Source: Pseudoalteromonas caenipelagi (GTDB lineage Bacteria; Pseudomonadota; Gammaproteobacteria; Enterobacterales; Alteromonadaceae). Taken from it: a stretch of DNA of 64,000 nucleotides. The position numbers and the translations under genes were made by a program. The DNA is taken from NCBI RefSeq assembly GCF_013140855.1, contig NZ_JABBPG010000003.1:372001-436000 (forward strand), in the 5' to 3' direction. A model generated the notes under the pieces. The model searched no databases, had not been told where the DNA came from, and saw only the letters and a list, made by a program, of their open reading frames with translations. This document shows positions 46,248 to 56,118 of this stretch, piece after piece. Numbering within the stretch: position 1 is the stretch's first letter; every line of letters starts with the position of its first letter.

Positions 46248-49037
46248 ATGAAACTGAATAACATTATTTTATCTCTGCCATTTTTGGGGTTGAGCGTCAG
46301 TCACAGCATTATGGCATCTCAGCAGATAGAACCTGCACTTATGCAGCCTTACTCGGCGCAGGTTGTTGAACACACAGAGCACGGTCATGAGCATACTAAA
46401 AAGAACGAACGCGCGCCTACAGCACAATCAACTCTAAATAGAGTTGTAAGCCTAAATCCGCAGCTTAGAGTGCATCAAGCAGCGTCTGTAGATGCAATGC
46501 AAGTGTGCGACCTTGATGCGCTGGCAAATGCATCTGCTGAGCAGCTTGTCGGGCTGGTTCAATCACAAGGGACGAGCTGTGTTAATGATCTATTTTCTGC
46601 AAGTAGCAATGTGCAAGTCGCGGTATTTACAAATGCAAAAATGAACGCGGTGGCAGAACATGCTAAGACTCTTGCTAGCAACTATGCAGGCACTGGCAGC
46701 AATGACTTAACTGCGCTGTTTTTGTTTATTCGTGCAGGCTTTTACGTCGAGTTTTATAACGATGCGGTCACTTTTGATAGCAGCATCAGCGCTAATGTTA
46801 AGCTTGCAATAGATGCTTTTGTGAATAATAGCCATTTTTATGACAACAATAACGACCATGGCAAAGTGCTTCAAGAAGTCATCACAACGATGGATAGTGC
46901 AGAGCTACAACACGAGTATTTGCAGGTTGTGCGTCAGTGGTTAACTCGCTTTGACGAAAACTACGCAAGCAGTCGCAATATGCGCAACGCCGTCAATGGT
47001 ATTTTTACGATTTTATTCCGTGGTCAGTGGAATGATGCCTACGTTACTCAAATCAAAAAAGATACTGACTTAGTTAATAAGCTCGTTGCCTTTACACAAA
47101 AATCTTGGATGGTTAATTCAGACGCAGAGTTTTTGATTGTGAATGCATCTGGTGAGCTTGCAAGGTTAAAGCAATATGGCGCAAATGATATTGACGCTAT
47201 CGTAACTGATGGTTTGAAGCAGCTTTTCTCTACTTATAAAAGCTACGGCTTTGGTGATGCTTTGTGGCTAAATGCAGCGGATGTGGCGTCATATTATACA
47301 GATTGTTCAGAGTTTGGGATCTGTAACTTTGAAGACACTTTAACGCAGCAAGTGCTTTCACAAACGCATCAATGTAGTAGCACAATTCGTATTCGTTCAC
47401 AGGAGATGACGCCACAGCAGCTATCTTCTGCATGTGACACGATGGCTGCCGAAGAAACGCGCTTCCACACGCGCTTAGCAACCAATCAAACGCCAGTGGC
47501 GGATGACAATAACTCGTTCTTACAAGTGAATATTTTCAACAGTAGTAACGATTATAAGAAGTACGCAAAAGCGATATTTAAAATTGATACTAACAATGGT
47601 GGTATGTATTTAGAAGGGGATCCAAGCAAAACAGACAATCAGGCTAACTTTGTTGCGTATGAGGCAAGTTATGCCAAAGCGGATCACTTTGTTTGGAACT
47701 TAGAGCATGAATACGTGCATTATTTAGATGGGAGATTCGATCTTTACGGTGGTTTTAATGCACCTACCGAAGCCATTGTTTGGTGGAGCGAAGGTGTTGC
47801 TGAATACATTGCTAATCTCAATGACAACCAAAAAGCCATTGATACCATCAAAGATGGTTCTGTTTACAATTTACAGCAGGTGTTTGCCACTACCTATGAT
47901 GGTTTTGACCAAGACAGAATATATCGTTGGGGCTATCTTGCGGTGCGCTATATGTTTGAGCGTCACAACGATGAGCTTAATAAAATGCTTGCTAAAACCC
48001 GAGTTGGCGATTGGGCAGGTTATCAAGCACTCATCAACGACTGGCAGGTACGCTTAGATAGCGACTTTACCCAATGGACGCAAGAGCTAGCGATGGGAGA
48101 GAACACAGCTCCTGTTGCCAAAGTAAACGGTCCATACAGTGGTAATGCGGGCGAAGCAATTGCTTTCTCAAGTGAAGGAAGTAGTGATGCAGAAGGCGAA
48201 ATTGCCAGTTACCAGTGGGATTTTGGCGATGGAAACCAAAGCGCGCAAGCTAACCCGTCTCATATTTATGACAATGCGGGTGAATATACCGTCACATTAA
48301 CAGTTACAGACTCACAAGGACTGTCAAACACTGCAAGTACCGAAGCAACCGTGGCTCAAGGACAAGGGGCTACGCCGCTTAAACGTGGGCAAGCCGTTAA
48401 TATTTCGGGGCAGCAGAATGAAGAGTTATTATTTGTATTGGATGTGCCACAACAAGCAAGTAACTTAAATATTAGCTTATCTGGAGGCTCTGGAGATGCA
48501 GATTTATATGTGCGTTACAACAGTGAGCCTACGCGAACCAGTTATGATTGTCGCCCGTATGTGGGTGGTAACAGTGAGCAATGTGATTTTGCACAGCCTC
48601 AATCGGGTAAGTATTTTGTGATGGTAAGGGGTTACAATGCGTTTAGTAATGTGAAACTTGTTGCTAATTTTGATGCGCCAATTGCGTCATTACCTGATGC
48701 ATGTGAAACCCAAGCTGCTAGAACAGGCGGGCGAGCAAAAGACGGCGAGCTGATATGTTTGGGTAATGAATCGGTTATGTGGTTTAGTTTAGAAAGTGTC
48801 GATGAGCAAAGCTCGGTACGCATCGAAACGGCAAACGGCAGTGGCGATTTAACTCTAGAGTACAGCAATTCAGGTTGGCCAAATGGCACTAATGTTGATG
48901 CGCGTTCTGACAATCAAGGCAACGCAGAATGTATCAGTGTAAGTGGTCAATCCCAGTTTTGGGGTTACTTAAAAGTGTCGGGCGACTCACAAGCGGCGTC
49001 ACTCAAAGTTACATATAATGACGGTGGTTGTATCTAA
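46248..49037 (+). CDS. Exported M9 collagenase with PKD and PPC domains
   Basis: 929 residues. A signal peptide (ILSLPFLGLSVSHSIMAS) precedes the M9 N-terminal region. The zinc site HEYVH is at 487-491, with WWSEGVAEYIAN supplying the third ligand. A PKD domain at about 620-700 (SSDAEGEIASYQWDFGDG) follows, then a PPC domain at about 720-805 (GSGDADLYVRYNSEP, SYDCRPY) and a second diverged PPC-like end. It degrades collagen or gelatin outside the cell, probably after type II secretion. The PPC domain closely resembles those in the metallophosphoesterase at 50.5 kb. Confidence 0.95.
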   Translation: MKLNNIILSLPFLGLSVSHSIMASQQIEPALMQPYSAQVVEHTEHGHEHTKKNERAPTAQSTLNRVVSLNPQLRVHQAASVDAMQVCDLDALANASAEQLVGLVQSQGTSCVNDLFSASSNVQVAVFTNAKMNAVAEHAKTLASNYAGTGSNDLTALFLFIRAGFYVEFYNDAVTFDSSISANVKLAIDAFVNNSHFYDNNNDHGKVLQEVITTMDSAELQHEYLQVVRQWLTRFDENYASSRNMRNAVNGIFTILFRGQWNDAYVTQIKKDTDLVNKLVAFTQKSWMVNSDAEFLIVNASGELARLKQYGANDIDAIVTDGLKQLFSTYKSYGFGDALWLNAADVASYYTDCSEFGICNFEDTLTQQVLSQTHQCSSTIRIRSQEMTPQQLSSACDTMAAEETRFHTRLATNQTPVADDNNSFLQVNIFNSSNDYKKYAKAIFKIDTNNGGMYLEGDPSKTDNQANFVAYEASYAKADHFVWNLEHEYVHYLDGRFDLYGGFNAPTEAIVWWSEGVAEYIANLNDNQKAIDTIKDGSVYNLQQVFATTYDGFDQDRIYRWGYLAVRYMFERHNDELNKMLAKTRVGDWAGYQALINDWQVRLDSDFTQWTQELAMGENTAPVAKVNGPYSGNAGEAIAFSSEGSSDAEGEIASYQWDFGDGNQSAQANPSHIYDNAGEYTVTLTVTDSQGLSNTASTEATVAQGQGATPLKRGQAVNISGQQNEELLFVLDVPQQASNLNISLSGGSGDADLYVRYNSEPTRTSYDCRPYVGGNSEQCDFAQPQSGKYFVMVRGYNAFSNVKLVANFDAPIASLPDACETQAARTGGRAKDGELICLGNESVMWFSLESVDEQSSVRIETANGSGDLTLEYSNSGWPNGTNVDARSDNQGNAECISVSGQSQFWGYLKVSGDSQAASLKVTYNDGGCI

Positions 49038-49045
49038 TATCTATC

Positions 49046-49080
49046 GGTACATAGGCTTAATTTTGCCTATGTACCTTTTT
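49046..49080 (+). terminator. Strong terminator after the collagenase gene
   Basis: GGTACATAGGC and GCCTATGTACC form a perfect 11-base stem with an eight-base loop, then T5. Confidence 0.92.
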
Positions 49081-49181
49081 ATTCGTTGTGAATAAATATA
49101 TAAATTGTTTGCATTGTATTAGTGACTGGTTAACACTATTTAGAACAATAAAGTTAAACGAGATAGAGCTACTAATCAGCC

Positions 49182-49973
49182 ATGACGTTTATGCCATATC
49201 GAGCTTTACTACAAGTCGCAGTGATCAGTTTGCTGTTCATTATTTTGCCTTCTTATGCAACGCAGCAAGTAAAAGTTTATGCCTACCACCTAAAACCTCC
49301 TTACCTTATCGATGTTGAAGAAGAAAAAGGCCTGTATTTTGATGTAACCGAGTTACTAAATCGATTTCAGCCAATGATCAGGTTTAAGTTAGAATACATG
49401 CCGCGTAAGCGCCTAAATAGAGACATTGAGCAAAACACATTAGACGGATTAATAATGGGGGTAAGTCCGGTTTGGTTTAGAGATCGAGAGCAAACGAAGC
49501 TAGCTTGGTCTAATGCGTTTATGAATGACAGGGATGAGTTTGTTTCGCATGTAAAAACCCCTTTTGAATTTGCAGGTCCTTCGTCATTGTATTCAAAAAC
49601 AATAGGTGGAATAAGAGGCTACTATTATTTTCAAGTTGCGCCCGTAGTAACACTTGAAAAAGCGACGTTAGTTGAAACGGGTACTGAATTACAATTGTTG
49701 GAGATGGTGGTCAAACAGCGTTTAGACGTAGCGGTGATTAGTAGAGCAACTGTGAACTATTTGGTGGCGCAAAAAAAACACTGGCAAAATGATATTCATT
49801 TCTCACAGCGGCCACATGAGTTTTACTCGCGGGCAATAGTGGCAACCAAATCTATGCAGGCAGTAATAGACACTATCAATAACTTAATGCGAGACCCGTT
49901 ATTTGATAAGGCGTTGAACAAACTGTTGGCCGACTACCACATTACCGACAAAGATCTGGAAATAGTGCGCTAA
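49182..49973 (+). CDS. Periplasmic solute-binding protein, family 3-like
   Basis: 263 residues. A signal peptide (LLQVAVISLLFIILPSYA) is followed by a two-lobed type 3 fold: YAYHLKPPYLID, GLYFDVTELLNRF, and later IGGIRGYYYFQVAPV. The start is ATG 49182 or 49191. No transporter genes adjoin it, so it may feed a distant ABC system or belong to the group of stand-alone binding proteins common in marine bacteria. The ligand is unknown. Confidence 0.8.
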   Translation: MTFMPYRALLQVAVISLLFIILPSYATQQVKVYAYHLKPPYLIDVEEEKGLYFDVTELLNRFQPMIRFKLEYMPRKRLNRDIEQNTLDGLIMGVSPVWFRDREQTKLAWSNAFMNDRDEFVSHVKTPFEFAGPSSLYSKTIGGIRGYYYFQVAPVVTLEKATLVETGTELQLLEMVVKQRLDVAVISRATVNYLVAQKKHWQNDIHFSQRPHEFYSRAIVATKSMQAVIDTINNLMRDPLFDKALNKLLADYHITDKDLEIVR

Positions 49974-49995
49974 ACACCCTTGTTTTGGGTGTTTA
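49971..49995. terminator. Bidirectional hairpin between convergent genes
   Basis: TAAACACCC and GGGTGTTTA with a seven-base loop. It overlaps the stop codon of the binding-protein gene. Confidence 0.65.
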
Positions 49996-50004
49996 GCATA
50001 TCAA

Positions 50005-50445
50005 TTACCAAGTACCAGTGTTTTCCATAGAAAGCCAAGGTTCTTGTGGTGCCAGTGCCTCACCTTTTTGTAAAAGCTCGATAGAAATACCATCCGGTGA
50101 TTTAACAAATGCCATATGACCACAGCGAGGTGGGCGATTAATGGTTACGCCTGATTGGCGAAGCTTGTCACAAATGGCGTAAATATCATCGACTGAAAAT
50201 GCCAGATGACCAAAGTTGCGTCCGCCCGTATAGTCTTCGGGATCCCAGTTGTAAGTTAGCTCAATGGTTGGTTTAAAGCTCTCTTTGGCCTCATCTAATT
50301 GCCCTGGAGCAGCCAGATAAATCAAAGAAAAACGACCCTGTTCACTGTCATATCTTTTAACTTCGATAAGACCCAGTAGGTCGCAATAAAAATGTAGTGA
50401 TGCGTCTAAATCCTTAACACGCACCATGGTATGTAAAAAATCCAT
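50005..50445 (-). CDS. Glyoxalase I (lactoylglutathione lyase)-type VOC protein
   Basis: 146 residues. It resembles E. coli GloA from memory. The metal ligands appear in LHTMVRV (His), IELTYNW (Glu), FGHLAFSVDD (His) and ISIELLQ (Glu). It converts the glutathione hemithioacetal of methylglyoxal to lactoylglutathione in the cytoplasm, and is probably nickel- or zinc-dependent. A single-gene unit. The end of the protein (QEPWLSMENTGTW) is longer than in E. coli. Confidence 0.85.
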   Translation of the reverse strand: MDFLHTMVRVKDLDASLHFYCDLLGLIEVKRYDSEQGRFSLIYLAAPGQLDEAKESFKPTIELTYNWDPEDYTGGRNFGHLAFSVDDIYAICDKLRQSGVTINRPPRCGHMAFVKSPDGISIELLQKGEALAPQEPWLSMENTGTW

Positions 50446-50519
50446 AGCATGCCCCTTGTAAAGTATTAGCCTAAGACTTATGGCCTATTACGTAAATAAC
50501 AAGGGGCGAATAGGTTTCT

Positions 50520-52481
50520 TTATTGTGCTTGTGCTTCAAGCAATACGCCAGAGAAGCTGCTGTAAGCTTTTAGACCTAAATGCCAAGTACCAGTTTGTGG
50601 ATTAGTGATACTGCATTGCTCCAAATTTCCTTCTTTATAAGGTCGGCACTCATAACTGGAGCTGGTAGGCCTTTGCCCAAACCTGACATAAAGATCCGCA
50701 TCTCCTGTGCCTTGGCTGGTGTTTACTAGCAACTCACTGACCCCTGCGGGCACGTCAAAGGTGTAGTAAAGCCAACTGCCTTTACTTGCGCTCAAATCTG
50801 ACCATTGTTGCTGTTTGCCAGGTATGGTACCAACGTTATAGTTTGCAACTAAGTTCATGCCTGAGTAGGCGTCATAAGCATGCAACATAACATAGTATTT
50901 ACCTGCTTGCGGATTGCTAATTGGGCAATTTTCATTATTGCCATTTTCGTAGGGGCGACAATCATAGCTTTGTAACGTGGCTAACTGCGCAAACTTAACA
51001 TACAAGTCAGCATCGCCTGAGCCATCAGATGTGCTAAATGTTAGGTTGTTTGCGTTGTCAGGTACTTCAAGCACGTAATGCACTTCGCTATTTTTAACCG
51101 CACTAAGGTTTGCAACGACTTCGCCGTTTTGTAGTGTCGTGGCGATTGGTGGATCAACAGGCCCACTGTCATTATCTATCACACTGAGTTTATTGCTTGC
51201 TTGTTTAAGTGTGAGTATGTCGCCAATCTCACTGGCTTGCCACCAGTTGATATTGGCAGGCAGTGCTAGGGGGTCGGCCGCTCTTTGTTCAAGGCTTAAT
51301 GTATCAGCCGTTGCATCAAATTGTGCGGTGCGTACCAATAAGTTGTCAGCACTCACAGAGAGTACTTTAAATTGTTGAATGCTGGCCAAATCAATGGTCC
51401 AACTTTTTGGATCGTTAGCGGAGCGTGCTGGTGCGCCCCAGCTGCCTTCCCCAACATAAACTGTGCCGCCGGAAGTCGTAGCGTTGAAGCCACTTGATGT
51501 GGGCTTTAAAGCCTGAGTTACTTTATTGATGTGTGTGTCTGACTCAACCACTAGGTTCATTGCCTTGTTGTAAAACTCATCAGCCCACCAAGTGTGCAAA
51601 ATGGTGTTATCAGATTTTCCTGAGTAATGCGGGTACATAGGTTTGTGGTATTGTGCACTGCGCCAAGTTGCATTATTGCCATGCGAGCTTAAATCTTGCG
51701 CTAACCAGTTATTCATAGCCGTTGCGTAGCTTGACCAACCGCTGTTTTTATATTGGCTGTTGAGCGTATAAACGCGCAGCAAAGTACCGACATTGAAGGC
51801 ACCATATGTATCAGAGCTGGTACATTGGCCGTCTTGGTTATAGTCAACGCCAAACACTTGGCATAACGTTTTATAGTTATCATCTTCATGATTACCATGT
51901 GTAGCAACAAACGGATAAATGCGTTTGTAACTGAGTCCATCAATGGTATCGCTTGAAAAAGTAAGCTGCCAATCTTTGAGATATTCTGCCATTTCCGACG
52001 CAGAGTTTGCATTGGTATAGTCCCCACCATGCATGATGAATAAAGGGCGAATTTTTGCAATCAGCTGATTGCCTTGGCGACGTGTTGTCCATCCTGTTCG
52101 GGTATCACCGCCTGCAATAGCGGTAAAAGGCTGTGCATCTGTGGGTGCTGTTTTAAACCAAAATCGTTCTGAACAACCTTGGCTATCACATACGCGGTAA
52201 TACACATTTGAGTTGGGGTTAAGGTTTTTTAAGGTCGCAAAACTGCTATTTAAACTGCCATCAAATGTATGAGTTACATCAATATTGTGAGTGAGCCACG
52301 CTTGCTCATCTGTTGAAGTACCATATTTGACATGGTGATTGCTACCGCCAGATGGTGTAAAACCAATGGTCGCTTGAGATGCTGGGTTATGGTCCCAAAT
52401 GAGTCTGTGATACTCACTACCTGCATGGGCGCTGAGCGCAAAGCTTAAACCGACAGCGAGACTCACGATATGTGTCTTCAT
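50520..52481 (-). CDS. Exported purple-acid-phosphatase-like metallophosphoesterase with two PPC domains
   Basis: 653 residues from ATG 52481; a start at 52523 would overlap the upstream gene. Signal peptide IVSLAVGLSFALSAHA. An Fn3-like N-terminal domain is followed by metal motifs AGGDTRTGW, MHGGDYTNA, THGNHEDD, AQYHKPMYPH and VESDTHIN. These match the purple acid phosphatase family, with the last GHxH altered to SDTH. Two C-terminal PPC domains (GSGDADLYVKF and GTGDADLYVRF) suggest type II secretion and removal after export. It may release phosphate from organic esters; the substrate is unknown. Confidence 0.9.
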   Translation of the reverse strand: MKTHIVSLAVGLSFALSAHAGSEYHRLIWDHNPASQATIGFTPSGGSNHHVKYGTSTDEQAWLTHNIDVTHTFDGSLNSSFATLKNLNPNSNVYYRVCDSQGCSERFWFKTAPTDAQPFTAIAGGDTRTGWTTRRQGNQLIAKIRPLFIMHGGDYTNANSASEMAEYLKDWQLTFSSDTIDGLSYKRIYPFVATHGNHEDDNYKTLCQVFGVDYNQDGQCTSSDTYGAFNVGTLLRVYTLNSQYKNSGWSSYATAMNNWLAQDLSSHGNNATWRSAQYHKPMYPHYSGKSDNTILHTWWADEFYNKAMNLVVESDTHINKVTQALKPTSSGFNATTSGGTVYVGEGSWGAPARSANDPKSWTIDLASIQQFKVLSVSADNLLVRTAQFDATADTLSLEQRAADPLALPANINWWQASEIGDILTLKQASNKLSVIDNDSGPVDPPIATTLQNGEVVANLSAVKNSEVHYVLEVPDNANNLTFSTSDGSGDADLYVKFAQLATLQSYDCRPYENGNNENCPISNPQAGKYYVMLHAYDAYSGMNLVANYNVGTIPGKQQQWSDLSASKGSWLYYTFDVPAGVSELLVNTSQGTGDADLYVRFGQRPTSSSYECRPYKEGNLEQCSITNPQTGTWHLGLKAYSSFSGVLLEAQAQ

Positions 52482-52497
52482 TTCCTTGGTCCTGTAT

Positions 52498-53172
52498 TCA
52501 TTTTTGTTTAATGGAGTTATCACGACTGCTGAACTGTGACAGTGGATGTGTTTTGGTCAAAGAGCTCACCAAGATCACAAAAGCGGCATTTCTATACGGC
52601 AAGGCATTGACAGTTCCACTATGGAAGTTGATTGCTTTTGCCCCGAGTTTAAGGTGCTTAAATTGACGCGATAGTCTGCTATCTGATTGACTGGTCCAAT
52701 AGTCACCTTGATTAATATAGCTAAAATAGTCATCGGCGATATGTGCACGGCCAGGTCGAGAAGGCGATTGTATAAGGCTTGCTAGTTCTTGCTCTGTGGG
52801 TAGTCGCCAGTTATTTTGCCCACATAGGGTCTGGATGTTGGTGCGTTCAATCAGATCCTGCGTATCACAACGTTGTGACTCAAAATAGCAATCGCCGAAA
52901 TTTTCTTGCCCTTTTTCGTGTAGAAACCAAGAGTATGTCCAATAGCCATCATGAATCGACTCATTATCGGTTTTTACTTCCCAAAGTACGTTAAGTTTAC
53001 GGTCTAATACGCAGGCCCAAGGGCCTTGCCAAGGTGTTAATGGCACACCATTAGCCGCTATTTTTGTATACCTAGCATGGGGAGTTGGTTGCATTGATGG
53101 AGCTGGGTAAAAATGAACAATGCCATAGAGGACTGTTGCTACGAGTAAAGAGATTAACAAGCGCTTAATCAC
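52498..53172 (-). CDS. Exported or membrane-anchored DUF1566-like protein
   Basis: 224 residues. An N-terminal hydrophobic segment (LLISLLVATVLYGIVHFY) anchors or exports it. A DUF1566-like lectin-type domain follows: LNVLWEVKT near its start, NNWRLPTEQELASLI and DYWTSQSDSR. The cysteine pairs (DCYFESQRC, TLCG) may form disulfides. DUF1566 domains are linked to extracellular binding, but function is not established. It overlaps the upstream cytochrome gene by four bases, so they are translated together. Confidence 0.75.
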   Translation of the reverse strand: MIKRLLISLLVATVLYGIVHFYPAPSMQPTPHARYTKIAANGVPLTPWQGPWACVLDRKLNVLWEVKTDNESIHDGYWTYSWFLHEKGQENFGDCYFESQRCDTQDLIERTNIQTLCGQNNWRLPTEQELASLIQSPSRPGRAHIADDYFSYINQGDYWTSQSDSRLSRQFKHLKLGAKAINFHSGTVNALPYRNAAFVILVSSLTKTHPLSQFSSRDNSIKQK

Positions 53173-54671
53173 AATGCATACCTCAACTTGATTGCTCGCT
53201 GGTGTCGGGTATGCGCAATTTGACTGCGATCAAAAGCAGACACCCACATGCAAGTGTGGTTACTAAGCGCAATGTCATGGGCCGAATCAGTTTTGTTCTT
53301 TCTAACAAGCTCTAGTGTCCAATAGCCATCATGCCAACGACCTTTCGCTCTGACATCAGCTCGGTCCCCTTCAAAGCGATTTGAGCGATAAAGTACAGAG
53401 CTCAATTGTGTTCCAATTGGGTAAGTATCGTGTGCTTTTTGGTAAGGGTGACTACCAAACCATGGCAGCACAGGGTGTGAGATATCTATATTTTGATTTG
53501 GTAATCGTTTTGGCGTTATCTGGTTTTTTGAATACCACTGCCAATTCATGACATACGATCCGCTTTCTTTGCCATCCGTTTGATAACCCGCTTTGTATCG
53601 GCGCTCTGCGTTAAGTGGTTTAACCAAAGGGCCAATAAAGTTATCATCAGCCAGTACCATATCGTTGGTACGTACTGCTTTCCAATGCCAGAGATCTCGT
53701 ATTTTGCCATCTAGACTGGCGTGATAGCCTTTGCTATGCCAGTTAGCTGGGGATGAGTTAAAAGGCTGTTTGCCAAGGTAGCTTGTGCCATCCGCGCCAA
53801 ATGAGCAGCTATTAGATAACATCACGGCAAATTTATCTTCATAGTAACTTTGTTCATCAAAGTGATAAAAGCCATTTTCTTGTACTTTCCAACCTGATTC
53901 GGTTTTAACCAGAGGTAAATGGTTTAAGCTTTGAGTGGGGTCGGCCCAACGAAACAAAAAGAATGTCTCTTGGCCGTTACTCAGTGCTTTGATAGCTACT
54001 TGCGCGTAGCCATCAACAAAGTTTGCCCCATGGTTAGTATCAACGAAAAATAGGGTGGCATCCTGCCATTGGGGTTCATCGTCATACCCATCAATCTCCA
54101 TCAGTACATCTGCGGAAATTGCTGATACAGATAGCGTGTGAGTTGAAGATTGCACGTAATAGTACAAGACACAGATACACAAGATTAAAACTCCCGTTAA
54201 GCGAAGCGGAAAACGCTTAAGCGGTATAAACAGTATTTTTTTAAAGGCATTTCGTCCCAGCTGTAGGGCATAGACCCAGCTATGTAGCAATAAATATAGA
54301 AGGAGGGCTAAAGCACTAAAATAATGAAGTGGCAATAAAGGTTGTGGTAGCCAATCCAGCCGCAATAAAACCCCACTTAGCAAGCTTGTTAGTATTATCA
54401 CATAGCCAAACCACGTAACGAGTTTGTGGTAGCGCGTTTGAGTCGTCACTGTACGGTGGGAGAGTTTGAAGTAACCGTAATAACAACTTAGCACCAGCAA
54501 CGATATACCACTTATTAAGTGCAGTGAGTGCACCTGACCTTCAGGCAAAAGCGTGGTAATGCTTAGCAAATAAGATTTATCTAAAGACGCAATGCGCAGC
54601 CCTGAAAGTAAACTAAAAGAAATAGCGACAATAGACAGTGTGTGTAATACAGCAAAAATAGAACGGCGCAC
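53169..54671 (-). CDS. Cytochrome b561-like membrane domain fused to ethylbenzene-dehydrogenase-type heme-binding domain
   Basis: 500 residues. The first 190 have four or five membrane spans with histidines fit for heme b (VHSLHLISG, LPLHYFSALALLLYLLLHSW). A periplasmic domain of about 300 residues follows: IDGYDDEPQWQDATLFFV, FFLFRWADPTQS, DKFAVMLSNSC and DLWHWKAVRTN, matching the EB_dh heme-binding family. It should carry electrons between the quinone pool and a periplasmic partner. First gene of an operon with the DUF1566-like and metallophosphoesterase genes. Confidence 0.8.
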   Translation of the reverse strand: MRRSIFAVLHTLSIVAISFSLLSGLRIASLDKSYLLSITTLLPEGQVHSLHLISGISLLVLSCYYGYFKLSHRTVTTQTRYHKLVTWFGYVIILTSLLSGVLLRLDWLPQPLLPLHYFSALALLLYLLLHSWVYALQLGRNAFKKILFIPLKRFPLRLTGVLILCICVLYYYVQSSTHTLSVSAISADVLMEIDGYDDEPQWQDATLFFVDTNHGANFVDGYAQVAIKALSNGQETFFLFRWADPTQSLNHLPLVKTESGWKVQENGFYHFDEQSYYEDKFAVMLSNSCSFGADGTSYLGKQPFNSSPANWHSKGYHASLDGKIRDLWHWKAVRTNDMVLADDNFIGPLVKPLNAERRYKAGYQTDGKESGSYVMNWQWYSKNQITPKRLPNQNIDISHPVLPWFGSHPYQKAHDTYPIGTQLSSVLYRSNRFEGDRADVRAKGRWHDGYWTLELVRKNKTDSAHDIALSNHTCMWVSAFDRSQIAHTRHQRAIKLRYAL

Positions 54672-54851
54672 GACAACTCAAAGGTAAAATATTGGTAAAC
54701 CTATGTTACATTGTATTTACTTTTAATTAAGAGAATATGACAGTTTTTTTGTCATGCAGTTATTTTGTAGGCATGTTTTAGCGAACCTATAATCCTATCC
54801 TATACTCATTATTATAATTTCTCAGCGCGAGTTTATAAACTAAGGTGAGCG

Positions 54852-56039
54852 ATGACTGTACAAAAAATAGCGAAAGATAACGTTATTGACAGTGTGACAG
54901 ATATCGTCGCTTGTCTTAACACCAGTGATTCTATTCAACGATTCCTGCTTGATATCCATTGTATTTTGCAAAAGGTCACCTATGCCGATAACTTTTATGT
55001 GGTACTTTTTGGTAGAGATGATGGGGTGCTTAGTTTTCCTTATTTTCATGATGTAATGGACGATGTTCGCGTAGAAGATTTAGAAGATATCGACGTCAAC
55101 GTCATTGAGAATACACTGACAGGCTATGCAATTAATCAACGTAAAATTTGTAACTTCACAGAACAAGATATTAAGCAACTGATAGACAGGGGCGATGTTC
55201 AAGTGCTTGGCACTATGCCTAAGCAGTGGTTGTGTTTTCCACTGCTCAATCGTAGCTCTTTTTTGGGCGCATTCATTATTCAATCTTATCGCAATGAACA
55301 AGAGTACTCAGGCGTTATCGTTGATGTGCTGTATACAATAAGCCATGTGATTTCTTCAGCGTTAGACGCATTTAACAATCAAAGGGCGCTGGTGGAAGCA
55401 AATGAGGCTTTGCAAATTTATCAACGAGAATTGGAAGAGCGGGTGCAAGAGCGCACCCGAGAGTTACAAAAAAGTTTAGAAGAAATTCGTTTGGAAGTCA
55501 CCAAGCGTGAGCAGTTACAACATCAACTAGAATACGAATCGCTGCATGATAACTTAACGGGTTTGGCAAACAGAAAGTACCTGTTCAAAGAGCTGGTACG
55601 TTTATCTTCTAAATCTAAACGTGCTGTGCTAGAGGTATATGTACTTTACATAGATTTGGATGATTTCAAACCAATCAATGATACTTATGGTCATCAAGCC
55701 GGAGACACTGTGCTTAAAGTCGTAGCACAAAGACTATCAGAGGAAGTAAGAAGCTATGATTTAGTTGCGCGTTTAGGTGGCGACGAGTTTGTGGTGCTGA
55801 TGACCGAACCTCTACATTTTGGTGTATTAAAGCAAGTTTGCGAAAGGCTTTTAGAAACGATATGTTCGCCAATCAATATTGAAGCGAGTAAGTCAGTACA
55901 GTGTGGTTGCAGCATTGGTGTTACCGGCAATTATGCACAAGCGTTTAGTGCTGAAGGTATATTACATCAGGCTGATGATGCTTTGTATCAAGCAAAAAAT
56001 AACGGAAAAGGTCAAATTTCTTTTTCAGTCTCAAAATAA
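54852..56039 (+). CDS. GAF-GGDEF diguanylate cyclase
   Basis: 395 residues. A GAF-type sensor occupies about residues 15-185 (FLLDIHCILQKVTYADNFYV). A coiled coil (ELEERVQERTRELQKSLEE) leads into the GGDEF domain. The active site is intact (ARLGGDEFVVLM), and an inhibitory site RSYD sits five residues before it. It therefore makes c-di-GMP from GTP and is probably product-inhibited. No membrane span, so cytoplasmic. The ligand of the GAF domain is unknown. Confidence 0.93.
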   Translation: MTVQKIAKDNVIDSVTDIVACLNTSDSIQRFLLDIHCILQKVTYADNFYVVLFGRDDGVLSFPYFHDVMDDVRVEDLEDIDVNVIENTLTGYAINQRKICNFTEQDIKQLIDRGDVQVLGTMPKQWLCFPLLNRSSFLGAFIIQSYRNEQEYSGVIVDVLYTISHVISSALDAFNNQRALVEANEALQIYQRELEERVQERTRELQKSLEEIRLEVTKREQLQHQLEYESLHDNLTGLANRKYLFKELVRLSSKSKRAVLEVYVLYIDLDDFKPINDTYGHQAGDTVLKVVAQRLSEEVRSYDLVARLGGDEFVVLMTEPLHFGVLKQVCERLLETICSPINIEASKSVQCGCSIGVTGNYAQAFSAEGILHQADDALYQAKNNGKGQISFSVSK

Positions 56040-56118
56040 TTTTAAGTTTGTTAAGGGCTTTGCAATGGCGGCGCTTTGCTTTAGGATCGAGCTATAAAGG
56101 TTTCCTGTAGCTTAAGTT

